Positions 1-7,844 of a stretch of 64,000 nt of DNA are shown here, piece by piece; position 1 is the stretch's first letter, and the number at the start of each line of letters is the position of its first letter. The DNA comes from Polaribacter gangjinensis (GTDB lineage: Bacteria > Bacteroidota > Bacteroidia > Flavobacteriales > Flavobacteriaceae). The notes under the pieces are model-generated. The model was not told the DNA's origin. It was given only the letters and a program-made list of their open reading frames with translations, and did no database searches. The stretch covers positions 2,583,501-2,647,500 of the forward strand of contig NZ_CP150662.1 of the NCBI RefSeq assembly GCF_038024125.1, written 5' to 3'. The position numbers and the translations under genes were made by a program.

Positions 1-167
1 ATTTTTAAGGCTTGTGTAATTTTCCAAATGATAAAAATCAGCGCAATTCCTATAAAAATATTGATAGCAACAGTTCCTTTTAGTAATTTATAAATGTAGT
101 ACAACAACATTGCAACAAGCAATATATCCAACAGATCTAAAAATGAAAAAGGAATAAATTCTAACAT
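1..167 (-). CDS. cdaA: Diadenylate cyclase CdaA, N-terminal part (cut by window edge)
   Basis: Reading the minus strand from the ATG at 165-167 gives about 55 residues without a stop to the window edge. They start MLEFIPFSFLDLLDILLVA and continue with LLYYIYKLLKGTVAINIFIG, then another hydrophobic helix. This is the membrane N-terminus typical of CdaA-type diadenylate cyclases, which make the second messenger c-di-AMP from two ATP at the inner membrane. The catalytic DAC domain lies outside the window, so the call rests on the N-terminal helices and on folP directly upstream, an arrangement I know from flavobacteria. It follows folP on the same strand after a 58-bp gap and is probably cotranscribed with it. 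Confidence 0.75.
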   Translation of the reverse strand, partial: MLEFIPFSFLDLLDILLVAMLLYYIYKLLKGTVAINIFIGIALIFIIWKITQALK

Positions 168-225
168 TTAGCTATTTTGATTTGAGGTAAAAATAGGGAT
201 ATTTTTCTTGACTTTCAATCTCCTA

Positions 226-1059
226 TTAACATTCATTTGCTTTCAGTTGATTTACAATTTTGATAGCCTCTACAGCTTCTTTTACATCATGAACTCGTAA
301 AATAGATGCACCATTTAAAAGAGCAATTGTGTTGGCAACTGTGGTTGCATTAAGCGCTTCATTTGCAGAAATTTCCAATGGTTTATACAACATCGATTTT
401 CTTGAAACTCCTACTAAGATTGGAGCATCTAAATTTTTAAAAAGGGCTAAATTTTTAAGAATTTCGTAATTATGAGCAACTGTTTTTCCAAAACCAAAAC
501 CCATATCAATGATAATATCATTCACTCTTAGTTGATGTAATTTAAAAATTTGTTCAGAAAAAAAGTGAATAATTTCTTTTGTAACATCTTCATAAACAGG
601 GTTTTGTTGCATGTTTTGAGGTGTTCCTAACATATGCATTAAAATATAAGGAACTTGCAAATCAGCCACTGTTTGAAACATGTTTTCATCCATTTTTCCT
701 CCAGAAATATCATTGATGATAGCTGCACCATTTTCAATTGTTTTTCTGGCAATTTCACTTCGAAAAGTATCCACAGAAATGATGATTTCAGGAAAATTTT
801 TTACCAATAAATCAATTACAGGAAGTATTCTATTCAACTCTTCTTTTTCAGAAATGTGAGCAGCTCCAGGTCTTGATGAATATGCACCAACATCAATAAA
901 TGTGGCACCTTCATTCAGCATTTTTTCGGTTTGAAAAAGAATGTCAGCTTCGTTTTTGTATTTTCCACCATCAAAAAATGAGTCTGGTGTGATGTTTAAA
1001 ATTCCCATCACTTTTGGTTCAGCAACATCTATTAATTTTCCTTTGCAGTTTATGGTCAT
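226..1059 (-). CDS. folP: Dihydropteroate synthase
   Basis: 277 residues, the usual length of FolP. It condenses 6-hydroxymethyl-7,8-dihydropterin diphosphate with p-aminobenzoate in cytosolic folate synthesis and is the sulfonamide target. The N-terminal signature KVMGILNITPDSFFDGGKY is the pterin-site motif, followed by a DVGAYSSRPGA loop (the usual DxGxxSTRPG), an IINDISGG strand and a late GVSRKSML segment for substrate binding. A complete TIM-barrel length is present. The LOG-family gene ends one base before its start, and cdaA follows on the same strand, so the three probably form one operon. Confidence 0.95.
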   Translation of the reverse strand: MTINCKGKLIDVAEPKVMGILNITPDSFFDGGKYKNEADILFQTEKMLNEGATFIDVGAYSSRPGAAHISEKEELNRILPVIDLLVKNFPEIIISVDTFRSEIARKTIENGAAIINDISGGKMDENMFQTVADLQVPYILMHMLGTPQNMQQNPVYEDVTKEIIHFFSEQIFKLHQLRVNDIIIDMGFGFGKTVAHNYEILKNLALFKNLDAPILVGVSRKSMLYKPLEISANEALNATTVANTIALLNGASILRVHDVKEAVEAIKIVNQLKANEC

Positions 1060-1060
1060 T

Positions 1061-1642
1061 TTATTTTACTATTTTTTGAATAACAGTTCCTTTTTTAGGC
1101 GCTTTGTATTGATGCATTTGTTGCATTAAACCCTCTACAGTTGTGTCAATTAACAATAAATTTTTGTTTTCAGGTTTAATATATCCTTCTTTGATCATTG
1201 TGTCAATTTGTAGTAATAAGGCATCAAAAAAACCATTCACATTTAGCAATCCAACAGGTTTTTGTTCAACTTGTAATTGGTTTAAAGTCAGTGCTTCAAA
1301 GAGTTCATCAAGAGTTCCAAAACCTCCAGGAAGTGTCAAATATCCATCAACCAATTTGCTCATAATTACTTTTCGTTCGCTCATTTTTTTGCACACAATC
1401 ATTTCCTCAACACCTGTATGAACGACTTCTTCTTTTTCTAATAATTTTGGAATTACGCCAATTACTTTTCCGTTTTTTTCTAAAATTGTGTCAGATAAAA
1501 TTCCCATCATTCCTATTTTTCCACCTCCATAAACCAATTCGATATTTTCTTTTACAAAATAATTTCCAAGCTCTATGGCAGCATTTTTATAGATTTCATT
1601 AAATCCTAAACTCGAGCCACAAAAAACAACCAATCGTTTCAT
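1061..1642 (-). CDS. LOG-family (lysine decarboxylase-like) phosphoribohydrolase
   Basis: 193 residues with a Rossmann-type start (VVFCGSSLGFNE), the GGGKIGMMG nucleotide loop and the diagnostic LPGGFGTLDELFE motif (PGGxGTxxE) of LOG enzymes. Family members cleave cytokinin riboside monophosphates or other nucleoside monophosphates to base and ribose-5-phosphate; older annotations call them lysine decarboxylases, which is wrong for most. The real substrate in this bacterium cannot be read from sequence. The ATG lies 83 bp from the divergent DUF1599 gene, and the gene abuts folP by one base, so it is probably first in the folP-cdaA operon. Confidence 0.85.
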   Translation of the reverse strand: MKRLVVFCGSSLGFNEIYKNAAIELGNYFVKENIELVYGGGKIGMMGILSDTILEKNGKVIGVIPKLLEKEEVVHTGVEEMIVCKKMSERKVIMSKLVDGYLTLPGGFGTLDELFEALTLNQLQVEQKPVGLLNVNGFFDALLLQIDTMIKEGYIKPENKNLLLIDTTVEGLMQQMHQYKAPKKGTVIQKIVK

Positions 1643-1725
1643 AAAATAAAAAATAAATTTAGGGTAAAAATAAATGAAAAGGTTTTAAGATTTACTATTT
1701 TTACGCAATTACTTTCAATTTTAAA

Positions 1726-2262
1726 ATGCAAGATACCTCAAAACAATATGATGCAGTCATTGAAGATTGCCGAAGTTTATTCATCAAAAAAATGGCTGAT
1801 TATGGAAGTGCATGGCGTATTTTGCGTTTGCCTTCGTTGACAGATCAAATTTTTATCAAAGCCCAAAGAATTCGTCAATTACAAGAAAATTCGGTTAGAA
1901 AAGTAGATGAAGGAGAAATACCTGAGTTTATTGGCATCATCAATTATTCTTTAATGGCATTGATTCAGTTGGATTTAGGCGTTTCTGAAAACCCTGATTT
2001 ATCGGTTGAAGAAGCAACAGCTTTGTATGATAAGCACTTAAAAATCACTAAAGAATTGATGTTGAATAAAAATCATGATTATGGCGAAGCTTGGCGTGAT
2101 ATGCGTGTTTCTAGTTTGACAGATTTAATTTTGCAAAAAATATTACGTGTTAAACAAATAGAGGATAATCAAGGAAAAACCTTGGTTTCTGAAGGAATTG
2201 ATGCCAATTATCAAGACATGATAAATTATTCAGTTTTTGCGTTAATTCACCTTAATAACTAA
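1726..2262 (+). CDS. DUF1599 protein with tandem internal repeat
   Basis: 178 residues, cytosolic, no signal peptide. The protein is an internal duplication: KKMADYGSAWRILRLPSLTD near residue 22 is matched by LNKNHDYGEAWRDMRVSSLT near residue 111, each followed by a helix containing R(I/V)(R/K)Q(L/I). This is the DUF1599 family (nucleotide-modification-associated domain 1). Such domains occur in phage base-modification loci, but the flavobacterial chromosomal protein has no established function. The next gene starts 7 bp after its stop, so the two are likely cotranscribed. Start chosen at the only ATG that gives the full first repeat. Confidence 0.8.
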   Translation: MQDTSKQYDAVIEDCRSLFIKKMADYGSAWRILRLPSLTDQIFIKAQRIRQLQENSVRKVDEGEIPEFIGIINYSLMALIQLDLGVSENPDLSVEEATALYDKHLKITKELMLNKNHDYGEAWRDMRVSSLTDLILQKILRVKQIEDNQGKTLVSEGIDANYQDMINYSVFALIHLNN

Positions 2263-2269
2263 ATTTTAG

Positions 2270-3235
2270 ATGAAAATACTTGTTCATATTACTAGATTTA
2301 TAGTTGGAGTTTTATTTATTTTCTCAGGATTTGTAAAATTGGTAGATCCAATAGGCTCTCAATATAAATTCGAAGAATACTTTTCAGAAAGTGTATTGAA
2401 TATACCGTTTTTAATTCCGTATGCTTTGCCATTTGCCATTTTTCTAATCATTGCAGAAATCCTTTTAGGTGTAGCACTTTTGGTAGGATGGAAACCAAAA
2501 TTTACCGTTAGAAGTTTGTTGATAATGGTCATTTTCTTTTTTTTCTTGACAGGCTATTCTGCTTATTTTGATAAAGTTACAGATTGTGGATGTTTTGGAG
2601 ACGCTATCAAATTAACACCTTGGCAAACATTTTACAAAGATGTTGTTTTAACAGTTTTGATTTTCTTTTTAAGCTACAAAACCAAATTAATTACACCTTT
2701 AAAATCAAAATATTTTCCTGGAAAAGTTGTTTTTTGGTCATTGATTATTTCAAGTTTTATCACCTATTATGTGTTAGCACATTTGCCAATTATCGATTTT
2801 AGACCTTATGCCATTGGAAAAAACATTCCAAAAGGAATGGAATATCCAGAAGATGGAAGTTTGCCAAAAGTGCACGATTTTATGTTAGAAGATTCTCAGA
2901 ATGATTTAGCTCCTGAGATTTTAAAAATGAAAAAAGTAGTGCTTGTAATTGCCTATAATTTGGATAAAGCCGATTTTGAAGCGTTTCCCGACATCAAAAA
3001 AATGGCAGACAAAGCCATTAAAAAAGGCTATAAAGTATATGGAGCTTCAGCCTCTTTTTCTGATATTTTACAAATGACCATCAAAAAGTTTGACTTGCCT
3101 TTTGATTTTTTATTTTGTGATGAAACAACTTTAAAAACGATCATCAGATCAAATCCTGGTATCGTAATTTTAAACGAAGGAACTGTAGTAGATAAAAGAA
3201 ATTGGAGAGATATTGAAGATTTAAAGTTTGAGTAA
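2270..3235 (+). CDS. DoxX/MauE-like membrane protein, BT_3928 family
   Basis: 321 residues. The first 150 or so form a four-helix DoxX/MauE-type membrane module: helix with FIVGVLFIFSGFVKLVDPIG, helices at about 45-70 and 83-100, a conserved TDCGCFGD loop, and a fourth helix. After a further hydrophobic segment near 152-170, the C-terminal part resembles a periplasmic thioredoxin-like domain without a CxxC. The cysteine pair in CGCFGD resembles thiol-redox partners in MauE/VKOR-like families, so a role in envelope thiol chemistry is an inference. It sits 7 bp after DUF1599, a pairing I recognise from other Bacteroidota. Confidence 0.8.
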   Translation: MKILVHITRFIVGVLFIFSGFVKLVDPIGSQYKFEEYFSESVLNIPFLIPYALPFAIFLIIAEILLGVALLVGWKPKFTVRSLLIMVIFFFFLTGYSAYFDKVTDCGCFGDAIKLTPWQTFYKDVVLTVLIFFLSYKTKLITPLKSKYFPGKVVFWSLIISSFITYYVLAHLPIIDFRPYAIGKNIPKGMEYPEDGSLPKVHDFMLEDSQNDLAPEILKMKKVVLVIAYNLDKADFEAFPDIKKMADKAIKKGYKVYGASASFSDILQMTIKKFDLPFDFLFCDETTLKTIIRSNPGIVILNEGTVVDKRNWRDIEDLKFE

Positions 3236-3284
3236 ATCAGATTTCTAAACAGAAATTCTTAAAAATCAAAAACAAGTAAAGTAA

Positions 3285-3986
3285 ATGAACGATTTTGTAA
3301 GCTATCATTCCGCAGAAAATTATGCAATTATTGGTATCAATAACGGAAAAGCAAATGCCATTTCTCATGAGGTTATTGAGGGAATCAATTTTTATTTAGA
3401 CGAAGCTGAGAAAAACAGTTTAGTAGTTATTTTAACTGGAATTTCTGGAATATTTTCTGCAGGATTTGATTTGAAAGTGATGACAAAATCTCCAGCATCT
3501 GCCAAAGAATTAGTAACAAAGGGTTCTAAATTATCACTCAGAATGTTGTCTTTTCCACAGCCAATCATTGTGGCTTGTAATGGTCATGCCATCGCAAAAG
3601 GAGCTTTTTTATTACTTTCAGCTGATTATAGAATTGGTGTGGAAGGTGATTTTAAAATTGGTTTGAACGAAGTGCAAATTGGAATTACCATGCATCATGC
3701 AGGAATTGCGATTGCCAAAGCGCGAATGTCTGAAGTTTTTTTGAATAGAAGTGTCAATAATGCAGAGATTTACAATCCGAAAGAAGCAATTTCTGCTGGT
3801 TTTTTAGATGTAATTGTGCCTGAAAGTGAGTTGATTGCAACTGCAGTTGCAACTGCTAAAATGTTTGCAAAACTTAATCCAATTGCACATGCTGCTACAA
3901 AATTAAGAGTAAGAAAGCTGCATTTAGAAAACTTAAAAAACGCTATTGAATTGGATTTGAATGAAGAAATATCCATCAATCCTTAG
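3285..3986 (+). CDS. Enoyl-CoA hydratase/isomerase family (crotonase)
   Basis: 233 residues, slightly short for a crotonase (usually about 255-265). Oxyanion-hole segments are visible: SGIFSAGFDLKV near residue 55 and CNGHAIAKGAFLLLSADYRI near 100-120. The second catalytic-glutamate position (GLNEVQIGI) retains an acidic residue. Substrate unknown; likely a cytosolic acyl-CoA hydratase or isomerase of fatty or amino acid breakdown. Its last four bases overlap the convergent DUF1684 gene, so the 3' ends of both mRNAs are complementary. Confidence 0.85.
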   Translation: MNDFVSYHSAENYAIIGINNGKANAISHEVIEGINFYLDEAEKNSLVVILTGISGIFSAGFDLKVMTKSPASAKELVTKGSKLSLRMLSFPQPIIVACNGHAIAKGAFLLLSADYRIGVEGDFKIGLNEVQIGITMHHAGIAIAKARMSEVFLNRSVNNAEIYNPKEAISAGFLDVIVPESELIATAVATAKMFAKLNPIAHAATKLRVRKLHLENLKNAIELDLNEEISINP

Positions 3987-4594
3987 TCTTTTTTAAACTT
4001 TTTAATCCCTGCTTTAATTTCTAAATTCAAGTGATTTTTTCTGGGAGTTAAAGGACAAGAATACTTTTCATTGTAAGCACAATATGGATTGTAAGTATTG
4101 TTAAAATTCAAAATTAGGGTATTATCATTAGCAATATCAGTAGTCATTACATCCATATAACGTCCTCCTCCATAAGATTCATTGCCTGAAGTATCATCTG
4201 TAAAAGGCAAAAACAAGTAATTTTTATATTTTTCATCTCTCAAATCGTCTTGACTTTGATAAATGGTTAATTGACAATCTACACCTTTTAATTTGAAAAA
4301 TAAGATTCCAAATTCTTTGTATAAGGGTTTTCTATCAGTGGTTGTTGCCATTTCAAAAACGGGTGCATTTTTGGTTTTTACAAGTGTTGCTTTCACAACA
4401 TAAGATGAATCAACTGGAAAAAAATCAAGTCCTTTAAATTTTTTTAAATCAGATGGTTTTAAAGGAGAAGTTGAGGCATCTTTAAAACTTGAGTTAAGTT
4501 TTTGCTGATATTCAGTATCGCCAACCAAGGATCTTTTTCCTTGAGAATTGCACGAAAGAAATGATAAAATAGCTATAAATAATAAGTTTTTCAT
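3983..4594 (-). CDS. DUF1684 lipoprotein
   Basis: 203 residues. An N-terminal signal peptide LLFIAILSFLSCNSQ ends in a lipobox with Cys15, so it is probably anchored in the envelope. The C-terminal half contains GGRYMDV and NPYCAYNEKYSCPLTPRKN, which is the signature of DUF1684. The cysteines in that block may be structural. Function unknown; I see no catalytic motif. It lies 9 bp after the Na+/Ca2+ exchanger on the same strand and so may be cotranscribed with it. The stop codon overlaps the stop of the convergent crotonase. Confidence 0.8.
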   Translation of the reverse strand: MKNLLFIAILSFLSCNSQGKRSLVGDTEYQQKLNSSFKDASTSPLKPSDLKKFKGLDFFPVDSSYVVKATLVKTKNAPVFEMATTTDRKPLYKEFGILFFKLKGVDCQLTIYQSQDDLRDEKYKNYLFLPFTDDTSGNESYGGGRYMDVMTTDIANDNTLILNFNNTYNPYCAYNEKYSCPLTPRKNHLNLEIKAGIKKFKKD

Positions 4595-4603
4595 GTGATG
4601 AAT

Positions 4604-5536
4604 TTATAGCGTCCAATATACAAATCCTGAGTAAATAAATAACAAAACAACGCCATCAATCCAATTCAATTTCCATATTTTCGGTAAAAAAACAAGAGGT
4701 AAAATGAGCAAAGAAGTGGCTAACATCCAAAGAATATCATTGGTTAAAAACTTTTGATCTATGACTGTAATAGGAGTAATTATAGCTGTAATTCCAAGTA
4801 CACCAAGGATATTAAAAATATTAGAACCAACTAAATTACCAAGAGAAATCGCTTTTTCTTTTTTAATAATTGCAATGATTGAAGCTGCTAATTCGGGAAT
4901 ACTCGTGCCAATTGAAACAACAGTAACCCCAATAACACGATCACTAACTCCAAAATCTTTTGCTAATGAAGTTGCTCCAGAAATTAAAAATTCTGAACCT
5001 CCCCAAAGACCAACTGCACCCAAAGTTAGAAAAAAAACAATTTTATAAAAAGGTAAAGTTTCTACATCATTTGGGATTTCATCTGAGATTGTTGTGTTTT
5101 GAAATCGTAGAAGAAAAATTAAAAATGCGATTAAAATTGACACAAAAATAACACCTTCGTATCTTGTAATGATTTGATCGTTAGATAAAAAGTAAAACAG
5201 AATTATTGATGCAATCATCATCACAGGCCAATCTGTTTTATAAAAACTTTTTTGAACTTCCATAGAGCCAAAAAGTAAGGTAACTCCGAGAATCAAAGAA
5301 ATATTTGCTATGTTAGATCCAACTACATTTCCTAATGCCAAATCAGAGGCTCCATTCATTGCGGCATTTATACTAACAATTAGCTCAGGAGCTGAGGTCG
5401 CAAATGAAACCACTGTCATTCCTATCACTATTTTAGAAATATTGAGTTTTAATGAGAGTGCTACAGCCGATTTTAACAACCAATTTCCTCCTAAAACCAA
5501 TAAAATTAATCCAACAATTACTAATAAAAAATTCAT
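4604..5536 (-). CDS. Calcium/sodium antiporter, CaCA family (YrbG-like)
   Basis: 310 residues with about ten hydrophobic segments. The two alpha repeats that form the ion path are plain: TSAPELIVSINAA with GNVVGSNIANISLILG in the first half and TSIPELAASIIAI with GNLVGSNIFNILGVLG in the second, in inverted topology as in YrbG-type exchangers. The acidic residues of the PEL motifs are kept in both repeats. It should move Ca2+ or another cation across the inner membrane in exchange for Na+. First gene of a likely two-gene unit with the DUF1684 lipoprotein. Confidence 0.9.
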   Translation of the reverse strand: MNFLLVIVGLILLVLGGNWLLKSAVALSLKLNISKIVIGMTVVSFATSAPELIVSINAAMNGASDLALGNVVGSNIANISLILGVTLLFGSMEVQKSFYKTDWPVMMIASIILFYFLSNDQIITRYEGVIFVSILIAFLIFLLRFQNTTISDEIPNDVETLPFYKIVFFLTLGAVGLWGGSEFLISGATSLAKDFGVSDRVIGVTVVSIGTSIPELAASIIAIIKKEKAISLGNLVGSNIFNILGVLGITAIITPITVIDQKFLTNDILWMLATSLLILPLVFLPKIWKLNWIDGVVLLFIYSGFVYWTL

Positions 5537-5697
5537 GTTTTTAATTTTTCACGAAGATACACGTTCCTTATTCGATTTAGAAATGAAGAGGTATGATTTA
5601 GATGAATTTTGTCATTTATTTAAGAGTTTTATTGAATAAAATAAAAATCAAATTTAAAGTCTATTTTTAGTAACTTTGGCTATCTTTCGATACAATA

Positions 5698-5850
5698 ATG
5701 GAGAAAAAATGCTTTAAAATTTTGGCAAAAGTCAATAAATTGATATTGCCATCATACACAAAAAAAAGGTTGGATATTACCAAAGCTACAAAATTGCAAT
5801 TAATAATCATTGGATGGAGAGCTTATGTCACTATGAAAGCTCTAGATTAA
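5698..5850 (+). CDS. Small conserved basic protein (often labelled SsrA-binding in error)
   Basis: A 50-residue reading frame beginning ATG at 5698: MEKKCFKILAKVNKLILPSY, then a basic stretch and LIIIGWRAYVTMKALD before TAA. I recognise this pattern from small flavobacterial proteins that are frequently annotated as SsrA-binding protein, although they lack the SmpB fold and are far too short. It is rich in Lys and has one amphipathic and one hydrophobic stretch. Function unknown. It sits alone in a 411-bp gap between the exchanger and the DUF2007 gene. The rest of this gap (5537-5697 and 5851-5947) shows nothing I can name. Confidence 0.6.
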   Translation: MEKKCFKILAKVNKLILPSYTKKRLDITKATKLQLIIIGWRAYVTMKALD

Positions 5851-5947
5851 TTTAGAATTGTGTATCTTTATGGATGAATGTCTAAAGATGTATAAATAGA
5901 TCAACATATCATTTCATGTTAATTTTTATGCTAAAAAATCGTTACTT

Positions 5948-6184
5948 ATGAAAAATGAATATCAAAAACTTTTTACTAGCTCTACCATCATTATAAATGG
6001 GTTAACAACTCTTTTAGAAGAACAAGGAATCAGATATATTATCAAAGATCGATTTGAATCAGCACGTTTAGCAGGTTTTGGCGAATTTATGAATGCTGTT
6101 GAAATTCATGTGCAATCTTCACAATTAGCAGAAGCACAAAAAATTTTAGAAACGTATAAGTTGACATTAAACTCAGAAAGTTAA
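5948..6184 (+). CDS. DUF2007 putative signal-transducing protein
   Basis: 78 residues, cytosolic. The sequence has the DUF2007 pattern: a start helix with LFTSSTIIINGLTTLLEEQG, a strand with RYIIKDRF and an end with EIHVQSSQLAEAQKILETY. The fold resembles the ferredoxin-like GlnB-type domain, hence the family nickname, but no binding function is established. It ends 31 bp before the tRNA promoter. Confidence 0.75.
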   Translation: MKNEYQKLFTSSTIIINGLTTLLEEQGIRYIIKDRFESARLAGFGEFMNAVEIHVQSSQLAEAQKILETYKLTLNSES

Positions 6185-6215
6185 AAATAGATTTTCTATT
6201 TTAAAAAATAGGCAG

Positions 6216-6223
6216 TATATTTG
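6216..6223 (+). promoter_or_regulatory. -7 element of tRNA-Arg promoter
   Basis: TATATTTG matches the Bacteroidota -7 consensus TAnnTTTG exactly and lies 12 bp before the mature tRNA 5' end. No clear TTG -33 box is seen upstream. Confidence 0.65.
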
Positions 6224-6235
6224 CACCCGCTTTAA

Positions 6236-6309
6236 GGCCTCGTGGCGCAACTGAATAGCGCATCTGATTACGGCTCAGAAGGTTACAGGTTTGAATCCTG
6301 TCGAGGTCA
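6236..6309 (+). tRNA. tRNA-Arg (anticodon ACG)
   Basis: 74 nt. The acceptor stem GGCCTCG pairs with CGAGGTC (one G-U). The D arm has GCGC...GCGC, the anticodon stem is TCTGA/TCAGA around loop TTACGGC, giving anticodon ACG, and the T arm is ACAGG-TTTGAAT-CCTGT. The discriminator is A, and CCA is not encoded. ACG would be edited to ICG by TadA to read CGU, CGC and CGA. Confidence 0.95.
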
Positions 6310-6310
6310 C

Positions 6311-6342
6311 AAAAAACTCATCTTATTAGATGAGTTTTTTTT
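6311..6342 (+). terminator. Terminator after tRNA-Arg
   Basis: Stem AAAAAACTCATCT / AGATGAGTTTTTT with a TATT loop directly after the tRNA, ending in a T run. The A run on the left arm means it can also end the convergent minus-strand transcript that stops at 6350. Confidence 0.85.
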
Positions 6343-6349
6343 ATACTTT

Positions 6350-6625
6350 TTATTCAGCAAAATATTGTTTTAATGCCATTCTGTGCTCAGGAATGCTCTT
6401 GTCATAATTAGTTACCAAAACTTCTATAATTTCTGGAGCAATTTTTCCAATTTCTTTTTTGTTTTTAAATCTGGCAACATAAAGATTGTAGGTTGTTGCT
6501 GTTTTTTCGAAAATGAGAAAATGAGTTTCGTTTAATTCTGTAAAACTAATTTCATTCGAGGAAAATGTTCCAGATGTATCTTTAAAGAAATCTGAAAATT
6601 GGTAGTATTTGAATATGTTTTCCAT
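6350..6625 (-). CDS. Hypothetical 91-residue protein
   Basis: 91 residues, no signal peptide and no membrane helix, composition mixed with alternating Phe/Tyr and charged residues. It starts 6 bp after clpS stops and runs in the same direction, and its stop lies beside the bidirectional hairpin after the tRNA. I do not recognise a family. The spacing suggests it is the last gene of the prmA-clpS unit, and that placement is the only functional hint. Confidence 0.6.
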   Translation of the reverse strand: MENIFKYYQFSDFFKDTSGTFSSNEISFTELNETHFLIFEKTATTYNLYVARFKNKKEIGKIAPEIIEVLVTNYDKSIPEHRMALKQYFAE

Positions 6626-6631
6626 TCTTTT

Positions 6632-6907
6632 TTATATCAACTCTGCTGATAGGCCAAGTTGCAATAGTTTTGAACATCTTGGTTCTAAATCTTTCAATTC
6701 ACCAGATTTTACGGTGCATTTTCCTTTATAATGGACTAAATAGGTGCATTGTTCAGCTTGTTCTAACGTATGTTCACAAACATTTATAAGCGATTCAATT
6801 ACAAACTCAAAAGTGTTCACATCGTCATTGTGTAACACAATTTCATGTTGATGCGTTTCTTGCTCTAAAACGTCAACTTCATCTTGAATTTTTTCTTTAG
6901 TTCCCAT
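6632..6907 (-). CDS. clpS: ATP-dependent Clp protease adaptor ClpS
   Basis: 91 residues. The core HEIVLHNDDVNTFEFVIESL is the ClpS signature: the NDDxxT/F segment forms the N-degron pocket. It is followed by EHTLEQAEQCTYLVHYKGKC and a terminal GELKDLEPRC stretch. ClpS docks on the ClpA/ClpC N-domain and hands over proteins with bulky hydrophobic N-termini. It follows prmA by 20 bp on the same strand, an order common in flavobacteria. Confidence 0.9.
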   Translation of the reverse strand: MGTKEKIQDEVDVLEQETHQHEIVLHNDDVNTFEFVIESLINVCEHTLEQAEQCTYLVHYKGKCTVKSGELKDLEPRCSKLLQLGLSAELI

Positions 6908-6927
6908 GCAATAAAAATAAATAAAAA

Positions 6928-7764
6928 TTATTGTTTTTTATAATGTGCTGAAAGCCATTGATTTTTAGTTTTTGTTTTCTGTAATTTTAGTTGATTTTTA
7001 GAAGCTTCTTCATCAATGATTGGTAAATCTTCTTCATAAAACCCACTTAACAACAAAATTCCGTCTTTTTCTAAACAATTTGTATATATTTTCATGTCCG
7101 CTAACAAAATATTTCTATTGATATTGGCAATTATCACATCATATTTTTGGTTAGTTAAAAGTGATGCATCTCCTTGATAAACAGTAATATGATTGCAATT
7201 ATTGCGCTCAACATTTTCGATAGAATTGGTATAACACCATTCGTCAATATCTATTGCATCAATAGGTTTTGCACCTTTTATTTCAGCAAAAATGGCTAAA
7301 ATTCCAGTGCCACAACCCATGTCTAACACTTTTTTATTCTTTAAATCGAGCTCTAATAAATGCTGAATCATCATGTGTGTAGTTTCGTGATGACCAGTAC
7401 CAAAACTCATTTTTGGTTCGATGATAATTTGATATTGTAAGTTTGGATTTTCATGAAATGGCGCTCGAATACTTACCAAATCATCAACTTGAATGGGTTC
7501 AAAATTCTTTTCCCATTCTTCATTCCAGTTGGTTTGTGCTACTTCATGAAAATCATATTCAATTTCGAATTCATCAGAATTTAGAATAAAAATATCATCC
7601 AAAATAGTTTCAAACCAATCGTTTTTTTGAATGTAGGCAAGCATTCCTGTTTCATTTTCAACAAAACTTTCGAAACCTACTTCTCCTAATTCGGCAACTA
7701 AAATTTCGGTTGCAGGTTCTTTTGGTGAAATTTTAAAATCGTATTCAATATAAATATTATCCAT
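6928..7764 (-). CDS. prmA: Ribosomal protein L11 methyltransferase
   Basis: 278 residues. The SAM-binding motif VLDMGCGTGILAIFA lies in the middle, preceded by PKMSFGTGHHETTHMM and followed by NINRNILLAD, all hallmarks of PrmA, which methylates L11. The N-terminal domain with LVAELGEVGFESF fits the flavobacterial form, which supports the ATG at 7764. Oddly, that ATG follows directly on the T run of the tpiA terminator hairpin (7765-7802), leaving no room for an own promoter or a ribosome binding site; see findings. Confidence 0.93.
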   Translation of the reverse strand: MDNIYIEYDFKISPKEPATEILVAELGEVGFESFVENETGMLAYIQKNDWFETILDDIFILNSDEFEIEYDFHEVAQTNWNEEWEKNFEPIQVDDLVSIRAPFHENPNLQYQIIIEPKMSFGTGHHETTHMMIQHLLELDLKNKKVLDMGCGTGILAIFAEIKGAKPIDAIDIDEWCYTNSIENVERNNCNHITVYQGDASLLTNQKYDVIIANINRNILLADMKIYTNCLEKDGILLLSGFYEEDLPIIDEEASKNQLKLQKTKTKNQWLSAHYKKQ

Positions 7765-7802
7765 AAAAAAAGCGTCAAGATTTCTAATTAAAATCTTGAC
7801 GC
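7765..7802 (-). terminator. Hairpin with T run between tpiA and prmA
   Basis: The 12-bp arms GCGTCAAGATTT (7772-7783) and AAATCTTGACGC (7791-7802) are perfect inverted copies, followed on the minus strand by seven T residues that touch the prmA ATG. It has the form of an intrinsic terminator of tpiA or an attenuator of prmA. Confidence 0.8.
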
Positions 7803-7844
7803 AAATTTATTGTATTTTAGAGGAAGTTTTACAAAAACTTGACT

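Noticed and set aside
5535..5639. 34-residue plus-strand frame beginning in the exchanger start region
   Set aside because: It overlaps the start of the exchanger gene in antisense and has no supporting signal.
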